Assembly: GCF_910594005.1 (NCBI RefSeq)
Contig: NC_057819.1
Location: forward strand, 128,995,669-129,059,668
Reading direction: 5' to 3'
Source of the DNA: Cervus elaphus
Taxonomy: Eukaryota > Chordata > Mammalia > Artiodactyla > Cervidae
DNA: 64,000 nt
Position 1 is the stretch's first letter, and each line of letters opens with the position of its first letter. The notes beneath the pieces are model-generated. The model did not search any database, was not told the DNA's origin, and worked only from the letters and a program-made list of their open reading frames with translations. A program made the position numbers and the translations under genes. Positions 42,640 through 53,770 of the stretch are shown in pieces.

Positions 42640-43065
42640 TAATAAGACAACAATATGCTTATGAAACACCTCTATGTGCCTGGCACTGTGCTACTTTCTT
42701 TTTTAAAGACATTTATTTATTTGGCTGTGCTGGGTAGTAGTTGCAGCAGGAAAGTTCTTTTTAGTTGCAGCATGTGGGATCTAGTTCCCTGATCAAGGAT
42801 TGAACCCAGGGCCCCTGCCTTGGGAACACAGAGTCTTAACCACTGGACCACCGGTAAAGTCCCCACTGTGCTACTTTACTTGACATTTGTCATCTCGGAG
42901 AGTCCTCACAAGAGCCCTGAAAGGCAAGTGTTATTATTATCTTCACTGAACAGGTGAACTAAGTGAGGCACAGAATGGTTGAGTAAGTCACCCAAAGTCG
43001 CACAGCCAGCAAGGGGAAGAAAAGGCCTTTGACTCCGTGTCTGCCTGACTCCACACTTGCATTTA
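42640..43065 (-). repeat. MIR SINE split by a CHR SINE
   Basis: CTCTATGTGCCTGGCACTGT, then the CHR insert, then GTCATCTCGGAGAGTCCTCA and AAAGTCGCACAGCCAGCAAG. The order is antisense MIR. Confidence 0.82.
42698..42863 (-). repeat. CHR-type SINE inside a MIR
   Basis: ATTTATTTGGCTGTGCTGGG to CTGGACCACCGGTAAAGTCC. A perfect 14-bp duplication CACTGTGCTACTTT lies at 42684-42697 and 42864-42877. Confidence 0.93.
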
Positions 43066-43269
43066 AAGAGGTTCAGGGCCTGCCCAACCCCCCGGCAAAT
43101 ATGCCGCTTTGTCATATCGATTACCTTGATCTGAAGGTGCTTGATGAACAGCAGAAGCAGAAAGGACTCCCTGACCTTTTTTCTCTCTAACATTTCCCAT
43201 GAGAAAGATGCTCCTTGTACCAGGAAGGGAAAAACATGCTCATTGCCAGAGAAATGGACCACTACAGAC

Positions 43270-43550
43270 AAACCGACTCAAATAACCCTGATCTGCCATT
43301 GGGTCTCCATTTTTTACCTAGTCACTGTCTCATAATTTACTGCCCCTAGCCTGAACCCTTTGTCTTTGTTTAAGAAGATATAAGCTTTTTGTCTAATGGC
43401 TTCTTCTGGCCTTATGGTCCTCGGAAGACTCCTATATCCGTGTAAAAATCTTAAATAAATTTATATGCTTTTCTCCTATCTTACATCAGTCTAATTCTCA
43501 GGCCAGCCACAGAACCTTAGAGGGTCCAAGGGAGTTTTTCTTCCCTTACA
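43270..43550 (+). mobile_element. Old ERV solo LTR, related to 13005-13366
   Basis: CTTTGTCTTTGTTTAAGAAG, TCCGTGTAAAAATCTTAAAT (AATAAA near 43453), CTAATTCTCAGGCCAGCCAC and the end TTCTTCCCTTACA follow the same order as the copy at 13 kb. Family not named. Confidence 0.55.
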
Positions 43551-43799
43551 GATTCCTAGCCATTAAAGTCTCTGATTTTCCAAACAGCCGGGTCCAAGTG
43601 TTACACACGATTACAGGCACTAGGTTTCCTGGTTCACGATCTCAGAGAATCGAAAGTTCACTGGGGTGGGTCATGGATGTGGCAAAGGATGATAGTAAAA
43701 CAGTGAGGGGAAAGCCATCATTCTGGGATTCTGGGAAGGGGATCTGCAGGGCTGGACACCCTCTCAGCTCTGAGTCTGGAGACCCCTTACCTGTAAACG
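43551..43799. other. Unique sequence
   Basis: No repeat or exon recognised. Confidence 0.4.
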
Positions 43800-43998
43800 G
43801 GGCTTCCCTGATGGCTCAGCCGGTAAAGAACCTGCCTGCAATGCAGGAGACCCAGGTCGGATCCCTGGGTTGGGAAGATCCCCTGGAGGAGGGCATGGCA
43901 ACCCACTCCAGTGTTCTCCCCTGGAGAATCCCGTGGACAGAGGAGCCTGGCGGGCTACAGCCCACGGGGTCGCAGAGTTGGACACGACTGAAGTGAAC
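43800..43998 (+). repeat. Bov-tA SINE, full length
   Basis: GGGGCTTCCCTGATGGCTCA head, TTGGGAAGATCCCCTGGAGG, ending GACACGACTGAAGTGAACAG. Confidence 0.92.
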
Positions 43999-44227
43999 AG
44001 CATGTGGAGCTCCCCCTCGCCTTCCCCGCTCGGTAGATGGCACGGCGGTGGCTCAGGTTGGAGACGGCTGCCCAGCTCAGCTTCCTGAAGGCATCAGGAC
44101 CTCGGGGAGCCGAGGGGGCGGTGGAGGGCCGGGCCGCAGCCACACGCACAGTGTCTCCCTGCTCGGGGGGCAGCAGCAAAGACAAGGCGTCCTCAGCTGC
44201 CAGCCAGCTGTGCAGACCCCCACGGAG

Positions 44228-44400
44228 CTCACCTGGGGCTGCTCCCGGCTTGTTTACTGTCGCTTTTATTGAATCTGACTCGCCTGGAAATAATTGCACT
44301 AATATTATTGACATTAATAGTACACCGGGATATATTTATATCTTGCTTCTCCCTAAGCTAAAATTCAATTGCATTATCACTCTTGCATGAGTGATTAGAG
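44228..44400. promoter_or_regulatory. AT-rich homeodomain-motif block, candidate enhancer
   Basis: GCTTTTATTGAATCTGACTC, TAATTG at 44291-44296, ATTATTGACATTAATAG and CAATTG at 44366-44371 occur in about 170 bp of unique sequence. This pattern is usual in conserved enhancers near developmental genes. Not tested. Confidence 0.4.
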
Positions 44401-44464
44401 GCAAACAGGGATGCTACGTGAGGGGAGAGTTCTTTATGATGCAGGGAGCTCAAATCTGGTGTTC

Positions 44465-44698
44465 TGTGACAACCTAGAAGAGTAGAATGGGGCAGGGGGT
44501 GGGAGGGAGGTTGAAGAGGGAGGAGACGTATATATACCTATGGTTAATTCATGTTGATGTATGGCAGAAACCTACATAATATTGTAAAGCAATTATCCTC
44601 CAATTAAAAATAAATAAATTAAAATTAAAAAATAAAAAATTGGGGATCTGTATGGTATGTGAATAAAACTGCTAATGTTAAAAAAAAAAAAAAAAAAG
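44465..44698 (+). mobile_element. L1 3' end with A-rich tail
   Basis: GTATATATACCTATGGTTAA, TTCATGTTGATGTATGGCAG and GTAAAGCAATTATCCTCCAA are artiodactyl L1 3' UTR, with an A-rich tail to about 44640. A second tail-like segment with a run of about 17 A follows to 44698. Confidence 0.85.
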
Positions 44699-44787
44699 AA
44701 AGGAAAAGGGGGAAGTCTGGCCCAGGTACTACACGGGTCTAGGAGACAGAGGGCTTAGAGCCAAGGTTCCACAGTTAAAGTTGGAAT

Positions 44788-45799
44788 CAGTTCAGCTCAG
44801 TTCAATTGCTTAGCTGTGCCCGACTCTTTGTGACCCCATGGACCGCAGCACACCAGGCTTCCCTGTTCATCACCAACTGCCAGAGCTTGCTCACACTCAT
44901 GTCCATTGAGTCGGTGATGCCATCCAACCATCTCATCCTCTGTCATCCCCTTCTCCTCCTGCCTTCAATCTTTCCCAGCATCAGGATCTTTTCCAATGAG
45001 TCAGCTCTTCGAATCAGGTGGTCAGAGTATTGGAGTTTCAGCTTCAACATCAGTCCTTCCAATGAACACCCAGGACTTATCTCCTTTAGGATGGACTGGT
45101 TGGATCTCCTTGCAGTCCAAGGGACTCTCAAGAGTCTTCTCCAACACCACAGTTCAAAAGCATCAATTCTTCACCACTCAGTTTTCTTTATAGTCCAACT
45201 CTCACATCCATACATGACTACTGGGAAAACCATAGCCTTGACTAGCCAGACCTTTGTTGACAAAGTAATGTCTCTGCCTTTTAATATGTTGTCTAGGCTG
45301 GTCATACTTTTCTTCCAAGGAGCAAGTGTCTTTTAATTTCATGGCTTCAGTCACCATCTGCAGTGATTTTGGAGACCAAGAAAATGAAGTCTGTCACTGT
45401 TTCCATTGTTTCCATATCTATTTGCCCTGAAGTGATGGGACCGGATGCCATGATCTTAGTTTTCTGAGTGTTGACTTTTAAGCCAGCCTTTTCACCCTCC
45501 TCTTTCACTTTCATCAAGAGGCTCTTTAGTTCCTCTTCACTTTCTGTCATAAGGGTGATGTCATCTGCATATCTGAGGCTATTGATATTTCTCCCGGCGA
45601 TCTTGATTCCAGCTTGTGCTTCCTCCAGCCCAGAGTTTCTCATGATGTACTCTGCATATAAATTAAATAAGCAGGGTGACAATATACAGCCTTGACGTAC
45701 TCCTTTCCCGATTTGGAACCAGTCAGTTGTTCCATGTCCGGTTCTAACTGTTGCTTCTTGACCTTTATACAGATTTCTCAGGAGGCAGGTAAGGTTGTC
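44788..45799 (-). mobile_element. BovB LINE, 1 kb 3' fragment
   Basis: Antisense BovB from the terminal CAGTTCAGCTCAGTTCAATT back to CAGGAGGCAGGTAAGGTTGT. A 7-bp duplication TTGGAAT at 44781-44787 and 45800-45806 fits its ends. It lies in an L1 3' region. Confidence 0.93.
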
Positions 45800-45838
45800 T
45801 TGGAATAGTTTGGGAGTTTGGGATAGACATGAACACAC
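45347..45838 (-). pseudogene. BovB reverse transcriptase fragment, 163 codons open
   Basis: The best-preserved RT piece in the window. Starting from 45838 it reads LTCLLRNLYKGQEATVRTG, GKGVRQGCILSPCLFNLYAEY, then YADD near residue 90 and LKSLLMKVKEEGEKAGLK, all BovB fingers/palm sequence. The first 10-15 residues come from flanking L1 DNA, not from BovB. The endonuclease domain and C-terminus are missing, so it is a 5'-truncated non-functional copy. Confidence 0.92.
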
Positions 45839-46410
45839 TGCTGTATTTTAAATGGGTAACCAACAAGGTCCTATTATGTAGCACAAGAAACTCTGCTCAA
45901 TGTTATGTGGCAGCCTTGATGGGAGGGGAGTTTGGGGGAGAATGAATACATGTATATGTATAACTGAGTTCCTTCGCTATTCCCCTGAAGCTATCCTAAC
46001 ACTGTTAATCAGCTATGCATGCATGCTGAGTCACTTCAGTCATGACCAACTCTTTGTGACCCTGTGGACTGTAGCCCGCCAGGCTCCTCTGCCCTTGGGA
46101 TTCTCCAGGCAAGACTACTGGAGTGGGTTCCATCCCCTCCTCCAGGGGATCTTCCCAGCCCAGGGATCGAACTCATGTCTCTTACGTCTCCTGCGTTGGT
46201 AGATGGGTTCTCTACCACTAGTGCTACCCAGGAAGCCTGGGTTGAAAGATCCCCTGGAGAAAGCAATGGCTACCCACTCAAATATTCTTGCCTAGAGAAT
46301 TCCATGGACCCTGGAGCCTGTTGGGCTATAGTCCATGGGGTCACAAAGAGTCAGACATGACTGAGTGACTAACAGTAATCAGCTATCCTCCAATATAAAA
46401 TGAAAAGGTT
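45807..46410 (+). mobile_element. L1 3' end, split by an inverted SINE unit
   Basis: AACCAACAAGGTCCTATTAT, GCACAAGAAACTCTGCTCAA and ATGTATATGTATAACTGAG run up to 46016. After the SINE unit the tail CCTCCAATATAAAATGAAAA resumes. Confidence 0.82.
46017..46375. repeat. Inverted Bov-tA palindrome with one target duplication
   Basis: 46017-46237 is an antisense full Bov-tA ending CCAGGAAGCC. It is joined at once to 46238-46375, a sense Bov-tA starting in mid-head (GGGTTGAAAGATCCCCTGG) and running to its 3' end. A single 11-bp duplication TAATCAGCTAT lies outside both at 46006-46016 and 46376-46386, and none lies at the inner join. Confidence 0.88.
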
Positions 46411-46964
46411 ATTTTTTTTTAAGAGTTAATTGTCTTGCTGTGCCTTCCACAGCCAGCTGGAGGGCATACCTTTAAAGGTGGGAGAAGGAGGTTTCCATGA
46501 GATTTCCAGAAAGGGAAAGTGGTATCCACAGAGAGCATCCCAAACTGGTTAAGTGGGAGATGATGGGTCCCTAATCACTCCCCCAGGACTGGCTCCCTTC
46601 CCCTGCCCATTCCCTCTTCATGGCCGCCTCCAGGAAATCACCCCTCCACGGCTAACCACCCTGAACCATGTCATGGTATTGTTGGGCAGTTACCTCTCTG
46701 CATTTGTGAACATTTTGCTGGCTCCGCTCGCTCCCCATTGGTCTGTAGCTGAGAGTGTCAGATTGAAAACGGGAGCACGTCCCTGATTCTGCACTCCTGC
46801 TGGCTTCACTTGCAAATTGGGAAGTCTGCGCACATGTGTGTTTTGTTTCAGAGGTACAAGTAGACCTTGATTCTCAAAATGTAGACTTTTTATAATTCAC
46901 TAGCTTTATTTTACTAGTCACTTGGGACTTCAAGACTAAAAGACTTCCTGCTACTTTTTATTCA
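46411..46964. other. Unique sequence, no gene seen
   Basis: No repeat or exon recognised. Confidence 0.4.
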
Positions 46965-47445
46965 AAGCAGTACATAAAATGCAGATATACAGTTTAAAGA
47001 ATAATAATAAAATAAAGCATCCATATATTCACCATTCAGCTTGAGAAATAGAGCACTTCCAAGACCCAAGAAGCCCCAGGTGGATTTATCCCCAACATGT
47101 TCTACCGCCGCCTTCCTGAGTTTCATGCTAATTATTTCCTTACTGTTTTTTTTTTTTTTTTAAAGAAGGTTTTAACAGGTGTGTATGCATTCCTAAACAC
47201 TATTTGATTTAGCTCTGTCTGAATTTTGAACTTTCTATTAGGGAATCATACTGTATAATTTCTTCTGTGCCTGGCTTCTTTTGTTAGGTTCATCCGTCTT
47301 TAATGTGAGTAGTTGTAGATTATTCATTTTCCCTTCTTAGTAGTATTCCGGAGTGTGACTATACAGCCATATGCTATAGTTTATTTGCCTGGTCTCACTG
47401 CTGGTGGAAATTTGGGATTCTGGCTGTTACGGATGTGACTGTAAG
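46965..47445 (-). mobile_element. Old L1M 3' region
   Basis: TATTCACCATTCAGCTTGAG, GCCTGGCTTCTTTTGTTAGG, AGTAGTATTCCGGAGTGTGA and TGCTGGTGGAAATTTGGGAT match the antisense L1M 3' UTR. Confidence 0.78.
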
Positions 47446-47462
47446 TACCCAGTCTAGTGACT

Positions 47463-47632
47463 CCTGTTTGTTACTCCATGTGTGGTCCTCAGAGTGGGAG
47501 CATTGATATCTTCTGGGAATTTGTTAAAAATGCAGGATTTCAGGGTTGCATACCAGACTCACTGAAGCAGAACCTGCATTATAACAAAATCATAGGCACA
47601 TTAAAGTTGGAGAAGTGCTGCTCTCAATGTAG
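47463..47632 (+). mobile_element. MER5A-type hAT DNA transposon
   Basis: CCATGTGTGGTCCTCAGAGT, GAATTTGTTAAAAATGCAGG and CACTGAAGCAGAACCTGCAT, in MER5A order. Confidence 0.75.
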
Positions 47633-47675
47633 GCTTACACCTAGAAATGGATTTGTTGAGCGCTAGGGCAGGCAC

Positions 47676-47866
47676 GTGGCTTCCCTGGTAGGTCAGCGGT
47701 AAAGAATCTGCCTGCAATGCAGGAGACACGGGTTCAATCCCTGATCTGGAAAGATCCCCTGGAGGAGGAAATGGCAAGTCACTCCAGTATTCTTGACTGG
47801 GAAATCGCATGGACAGAGGAGACTGGCAGGCTATGGTCCATGGAGTCGCAAAGAGCTGGACATGAA
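47676..47866 (+). repeat. Bov-tA SINE
   Basis: GTGGCTTCCCTGGTAGGTCA to AAAGAGCTGGACATGAA. Flanks carry GGCAGGCACG and GGCAGGCATG, a near-perfect 10-bp duplication. Confidence 0.92.
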
Positions 47867-48069
47867 GGCAGGCATGCCCTGGAAGCCACGTGGTCTGAGC
47901 GTGCAGACACGAGAGGGAAGCAGCAGGCTAGATCCCTGTATCACTGCTTGGAGCAGAGCTGCCTGCCCAGCAGCCAGCCAAGATACAGGCAAGATTTAAA
48001 CCTTTACTGTGAAAGATCGTTGAAATTTGGGGATTTGTTTACTGCAAACCCATCTGCTCTATCTGACTA

Positions 48070-49440
48070 ATGCAGGTTTTGAACAATATTAGACTATAAA
48101 TTTTTATTGCCAGTATTATCCTTGTCTAGTTCTGGAATTAAGATTATGTTAGCCTTTACAAAGATCTGGAGCATGTTTCTTCTTCTTTTTTTAAATTATT
48201 ATCTGGAAGAGTGGTTCCTGAAACATTTGGTAGGAATTGCTGATAAAACATTTAAACCTGTTTTTTTTTTTTCTTTCTGGGAAGACTTTTAACTAATGAT
48301 TCAATTTCTTTAAAGGTCATTAGACTGTCCCAGGTTTTCTATTTCGTCTTTGGTGAGTTTTAAAATTTGTCACCAGGTTGTTCACAATAATCTTTTTTCC
48401 ATGTGTTTAATCATTAAAACTTTTGCAGCTATGACACCTTTTCAATTCTTAATATTGCTTATCTTTTTTATTTTTTCTCCCTCATTTCTTTATTTTCCCC
48501 TGATGAGTCACGTGAGGGAATTTTCTTTTTAAAAGACCTTTATTTTTTTTTGAAAGAACCAACTTTCGGCTTTGATAATTCTTTCTGTTGCACTCAGTTT
48601 TTTAATTTCATCCTTAACTTTAATATATTATTCCTGCTGCTCTCATTGTATTTGTTTTGCCATTCTTTTGGCTTCTTAAATTGAATGATCATGTCATTAA
48701 TTTTCAATCTATTTAATTCTAATATAAGCAATTACAGGTATACATATTCCTTTCAGTATGACTTTAGGTACACTCCCAGAATTTTTACAAGGAATAATTT
48801 GCTATCACTTACTCATATTCATGTTTTCTAATTTCTACTATAATTCTTTCTTTGACCCATGGATGTTTGGGTATTTTAAATTTCCAAGTATCCAGACTTT
48901 TAATAGGTAAACTTTTGCTATTAAATTTCTTACTTGAAACATTAAGGCCAGAGAATATGGTATTCTTAGAATTTGTTGAGGCTAATGCTATGGTCAAGCA
49001 CCAAGTCAATTTTTATAACTATTCCATATATATTTTGAAATAAATGTTTTCCTCCAATCATTGGGTGCAATATTCCATATATGATCATGAGATTCTTCTT
49101 GTACTATTCAAATTTTCTATATTCTCAGCAATTTTTTGTCTGCTTGACCAGTAATTGGATGGATACATTAAAAATCTTTCACTATGACTGTGCATTTTTC
49201 TATTTTTTCTTGTATTTTAAGCAGAACTTCCTAGGTATGAAAATGTGTCAATTTTTGTTTTCATATTTGGAGCTTTGTTTTTAGTGCATGAGAATTCAGA
49301 ATTGTTGTATTTTCTTGATAGACAACACCTTTTATCATTAGGTAGAAAGTCTCTTTATTTTTAGCAGTACTTTTTGCCCACGTCTATTTTCCCTACAATC
49401 AGTACAACTGATTCTAATGGGTTAGTTTAGAAAGGATACA
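48070..49440 (-). mobile_element. Ancient L1M/HAL1-type LINE ORF2 remnant
   Basis: About 1.4 kb of T-rich antisense LINE sequence: TTTGACCCATGGATGTTTGG, AGAACCAACTTTCGGCTTTG and GGCCAGAGAATATGGTATTC. The order matches the ORF2 middle region on the minus strand. Full of stops. Confidence 0.75.
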
Positions 49441-50844
49441 GAATACAGTCATTAAATGAAAATCGTATTTTTACGTACTAGCAATCAACAAACGGGAACT
49501 GACTTTTTCAAAATTTTTAAAGTACCATTTATACTGTTACTGAAAATGTGAAAATAGATGTGCGAGATTCAGATGCCAAAAACTACAAAGCATGGATGAG
49601 GGGGAGCAAAAAAGATTCGTGGCTTTTGTTTTGTAGGCGGGAAGGGTTTAGGGACCGTGGGAGGGTTTTTCACTTGCTTCTTCCGCCCTGGCAGCTGATC
49701 ATTCCTTTAGAGACCTGTGTGTGAAAGGGTTTGCCGTTCCTCCCCTAGTGACTTAAGGGTTTGCTTTGTAGGAGAGAAGGGTCCAGAGAAATGACTGAGT
49801 TTTATGCCTCCCTTGAAGGCGGTCATCCCCTGCCGGTCTGCACCACCGATGGGGACTTTCTTAGATATTCTTCTGCTCTGCCCACAAGTCTTTCTCAGGA
49901 GCGCCTGGTAGGGGCTCATGGGGAACAGCCTGTGAATGACAGGAGCTCCTATTTTATCCTATTGCTCCCAGCTATTTCAGACTGAGATGCTAAACCACAC
50001 TTGGCCATCAGTTCTTGAAAATTTTAGCAGATTTTTCTCACTAATTGCGCAGCAGTGATGCAGCACCTCCTCCTCCCATGTTCTGCCACAAATGAGATAG
50101 CTCAGGTGTCTCTTCTCTCCTTGGAGGGACTGGCTCCTTTCCGGATTTCAGGTTCCTTGGTTGCCTCCTGACCTTGGCTCTCTGATGGTTTCAAGAAAAG
50201 TTCTGATTCTATACTTTATCTAAACTTTTCTTGTTTTTAGGATAAGAGTAATTTTTTTGTTGTTGTTGCAACTTCCTACAAACTAAGAACGTGGAAGTGC
50301 CAAACATTTTTTTGAGGCACAAATTCTCCTCCCTGGAAATTGCAGCAAATTTTAAGCAGAATTTCCTGGATATGAAAGTGTGTGCCTTGCAAAAAAAAAA
50401 AAAGCAAAGTTCTCTGCTATTATTTTTTCAAATTGTATCTTTCCCCCATTTTTTTTCCTACCATCTCCTACTGGGATTTTGATTAGACATTTTGATTTCT
50501 CATTCTCCTTGACCTCCTTTTCTTCCCTCTGGAGTCTGAACAGGCTAGTTCTGGGATCTTTGACGACTGGCCTCCATATTCCTTAGAACTTTATGAAAAT
50601 TCTATGACACAGCAGACATAGAGCTTTCCAGAGGGCACTTGTATTGCTTTCTTCCTAGCTCTATCAAGCTAGGACAAGTTTAAATTCAATTTCCCTCTTG
50701 GGGTCTCTTGAATTATGACTACAAACCCACATGAAGACTACCTCATAGTTACAAAGTCTCAGTAGAGTTTATCTTTCTCCCTCCATCCAATGCCACGGTT
50801 AAACAAGATAAGCATATTTCCTCCTTGTCTCCCTCTATATGGTG
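49441..50844. other. Mostly unique sequence with a small L1 piece
   Basis: A sense L1-like piece lies at about 49470-49560 (TACTAGCAATCAACAAACGG). No gene is seen in the rest. A-runs are near 50389-50403. Confidence 0.4.
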
Positions 50845-51030
50845 GGTGTTGTTGTTGTTTAGTCACTAAATCGTGTCCGACAGGCTCCTCTGTCCTTGGG
50901 ATTCCCCAGGCAAGAATACTGGAGTGGGTTGCCATTTCCTTCTCCAGGGGATCTTCACCCATCAGGGATCAAACCTGTGTCTCCTACATTGGCAGGCGGA
51001 TTCTTTACCACTGAGTCACCGGGGAAGCCC
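50845..51030 (-). repeat. Bov-tA SINE with internal deletion
   Basis: GTTGTTGTTTAGTCACTAAA, TCGTGTCCGACAGGCTCCTC (about 30 bp lost here) and CACCGGGGAAGCCC. Confidence 0.9.
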
Positions 51031-51762
51031 ATAGCAAAATGTACCAAGATCTTAATGTGCTGTACCACCTATCAGGGCTACACTCTCCTTGGCTTGCTTG
51101 ATAGAAGCAGGAACTGCAGCTTCACAGAGTTTAGTAAGTTGCCCAGGGCCACACACTCCATGGAGGAGCCAAGATGCCAAGAAGTGGGTTTTCAGTCAAC
51201 AAGCATGTGAAGCGAGGAAGCACTCTGCAGGGCGGCTAGTAATGTTTCCTTATAAGCAGCGTTTCATTGGCTGATCCTAGTTTCTTATGGGCCACGTGGA
51301 TTTGCTGCCAGGCTTCTCCCGGGTGCTGTTTGGCGTTTGACAATCTGGTGATGTGGACATGAGTGAGCAACAAGGTGTGTAGAAGCTAAAACAAACTGTC
51401 ACTTAGTTTGGTCTCAAAGAGGAATACAGTAACACGTTTCCATCATGTGCCAAGACCCAAACTCTTTTCCTCCATAAACCTCTTATTTTAGAGTTTAGAT
51501 TTCCAGAATATTGCAGTGATAGCACAGAGCTTGTTTCCCCTGTGGTTAACATCGTGCAGGACTGTGGTGTATTTGTCACAATTGATGAACCAGGATTACA
51601 TTAGTATTAACTAAGGTCCATGTGTTATTCAGATTTCCCGAGTCCCCCCACCCCCAGGGTCCCCTTTTCTCTTCCTGGATCCCACATTACTCTTAGTGTT
51701 GCGTCTTCTTGGTCTCCTTTTCGTTGTAACTCAAAGTGGTCTTGCTTTGGGTGAACTTGACC
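51031..51762. other. Unique sequence with a MIR fragment
   Basis: An antisense MIR piece lies at about 51110-51190 (GTAAGTTGCCCAGGGCCACA). No gene seen. Confidence 0.45.
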
Positions 51763-51893
51763 CTGGAGTAGGAAATGGCAACTCACTGCAGTATTCTTGC
51801 CTGGAGAATTCCACGGAGAGAGGAGCCTGGCGGGGCAAAGTCCATGGGGGTCACCAAGAAGAGGACACGGCTGAGCAACTGAGCATGCATGAG
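51763..51893 (+). repeat. Bov-A SINE fragment
   Basis: AGTAGGAAATGGCAACTCAC, CTTGCCTGGAGAATTCCACG and ACTGAGCATGCATGAGA. Confidence 0.88.
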
Positions 51894-51980
51894 AGCTTCG
51901 AAGAGCGCGGATCAGTTGTTTCGTCGAACATTCCGCATTGGGATTTACCTGGTGTTTTTCCACTGATTAGACTGGAGTAC

Positions 51981-52259
51981 TGGAGAAGGCAATGGCACCC
52001 CACTCCAGTACTCTCGCCTGGAAAATCCCATGGACAGAGGAGCCTGGTAGGCTGCAGTCTATGGGGTCGCTAAGAGTCGGACATGACTGAGCGACTTCAC
52101 TTTCACTTTTCACTTTCATGCGCTGGAGAAGGAAATGGCAACCCACTCCAGTGTCCTTGCCTGGAGAATCCCAGGGACGGCAGAGCCTGGTGGGCTGCCG
52201 TCTATGGGGTCGCACAGAGTCGGACACGAGTGAAGTGACTTAGCAGCAGCAGCAGCAGC
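51981..52259 (+). repeat. Bov-A2 SINE (dimeric), full length
   Basis: Two Bov-A units in tandem (GGAGAAGGCAATGGCACCCC and GGAGAAGGAAATGGCAACCC), linked by CACTTTCACTTTTCACTTTC and ending in an (AGC)n tail. Imperfect duplication AGACTGGAGTAC / AGATTGGAGTAC at 51969-51980 and 52260-52271. Confidence 0.93.
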
Positions 52260-52274
52260 AGATTGGAGTACCAT

Positions 52275-53599
52275 GTCCTGGGGAGGAAGAGGGATAAAGT
52301 GCCATGTTCATCACGTCACATCTAGGGTCCACAGGTATCACGTCAAGATGGTGGTGTTGGGCTCCTCCACTGTAAAGTGATTCTTATTCCTCCCTTTCCG
52401 CCTGGTCGCCTGTGGAGGACCGTCACCATGCACGTCTGCTTCAGGAATGGGGAGTTACTGTCTTCCCCTTAGGAGTGGAGCAGCTACATCAATGATTTGG
52501 AATTCTTCAGCATGAGAGATCAGTCTTTGCTCCCTACTTCTTACACTCTTCAGGCATGTCAGCAGCAAAGATAGCCACCCCCTGACTCTCTTGCCCTCTC
52601 CCATCTCTTGGTCACTTCTGCTGCCACCAGTTTTTGTTCCTTGGTAATGCAGCTGGACCCAGAAGAGCATTGGTGACTAAACTTCCCTGTCAATCATCCC
52701 TGCAGCGTTCTCCATGGTAGCTATGGGGACATAACCTCAGAGAGTCTGGGAAGTGAGATGTCTGGTTGTCAAATCAGTGGTGGACAACTAAGGTGCTAGA
52801 TGAGCCGAGTACGCAGGGTTGGGGAACAATCCAAGGCCCCAGTGCCAAAGTGAGACCATAGCCTTGAAACGGTGGGCAGTCCATTCTGTGGTGGGCAGTC
52901 CCAGCTACCTCCCCTGAATGGGGAGACTGATTCAGGAGAGCACCCTTTTTGACTGATGGCCTGATGGGTTGGGTCAAGCAAATGTAGGAGGAAGCTCTGG
53001 AGCAGAGATGAATCACTCAGTATGACTGATGTGCTGGGAAAATGGAAGTTTCCAGAGGAAATTGGGGATACCTTGAGAGTAGAGAGGGTGGGTGTGGATG
53101 TTGAACACAGAGAAGGACCTGGGAGATGGGATTTGGAGGTCAGAAATGTCTAATGTGGACATTTAGTCGTTGTGGGGTCTTGAATGTAACTCTCCACCTC
53201 TCCTCTCCAGAGAAGTCTGGGTCACTCACTACATTGAGGAGTTGGGGAACTTAAACACACGCCGGGTTCCACAGCTGGGTAGAGGCACAGAGATGGATGC
53301 ACATATGAGAACTGGAGGCAGGATGAACAAACCCCGCTGGGTTACAGGCCTGACGGCTGCAGAGTCTCACATGGCCCTACTCATGGCGCCGTTTCCCTCC
53401 CTGTGAGTCTAAGTCCGCCCATGAGGCAGGCAGGCACCATGGGGCAGAAATGGAGACGGAGACCCAGGAACACTGCTGCCTGCCCAAGGTCACCGGTCAC
53501 TCTTGGCCGAGCTGGGAGTGGACCCTGATGCCCAGACACCCTGCTCAGCGTTCCTTTCCTCCCTCCACACTGAACCTACCCACCTCTCATCAGCCCCTC
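52275..53599. other. Unique sequence, no gene seen
   Basis: Frames at minus 52774-53016 and plus 53170-53406 have no domain. A MIR-like GCCCAAGGTCACCGGTCACT lies near 53485. Confidence 0.4.
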
Positions 53600-53770
53600 G
53601 GAAAGAACCCGTTGTTTATTGCATGACATTGAAGTTGGAATATTCCTTTCAAGTCCAGGGCGCTAAAAAACATGCCCAATGAACCAATCCACTTAAAATG
53701 CAAATTCCACTGACACTAATAAGCAATATATATACACATACATTTACGCATGCAAATGAGCGGGGTGCGA
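53600..53770. promoter_or_regulatory. Unique block with two POU octamers, candidate enhancer
   Basis: Perfect ATGCAAAT octamers occur at 53698-53705 and 53750-53757, 52 bp apart in the same orientation. CCAATGAACCAATCC and TGACACTAATAAGC lie near the first. No repeat similarity. Confidence 0.42.
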
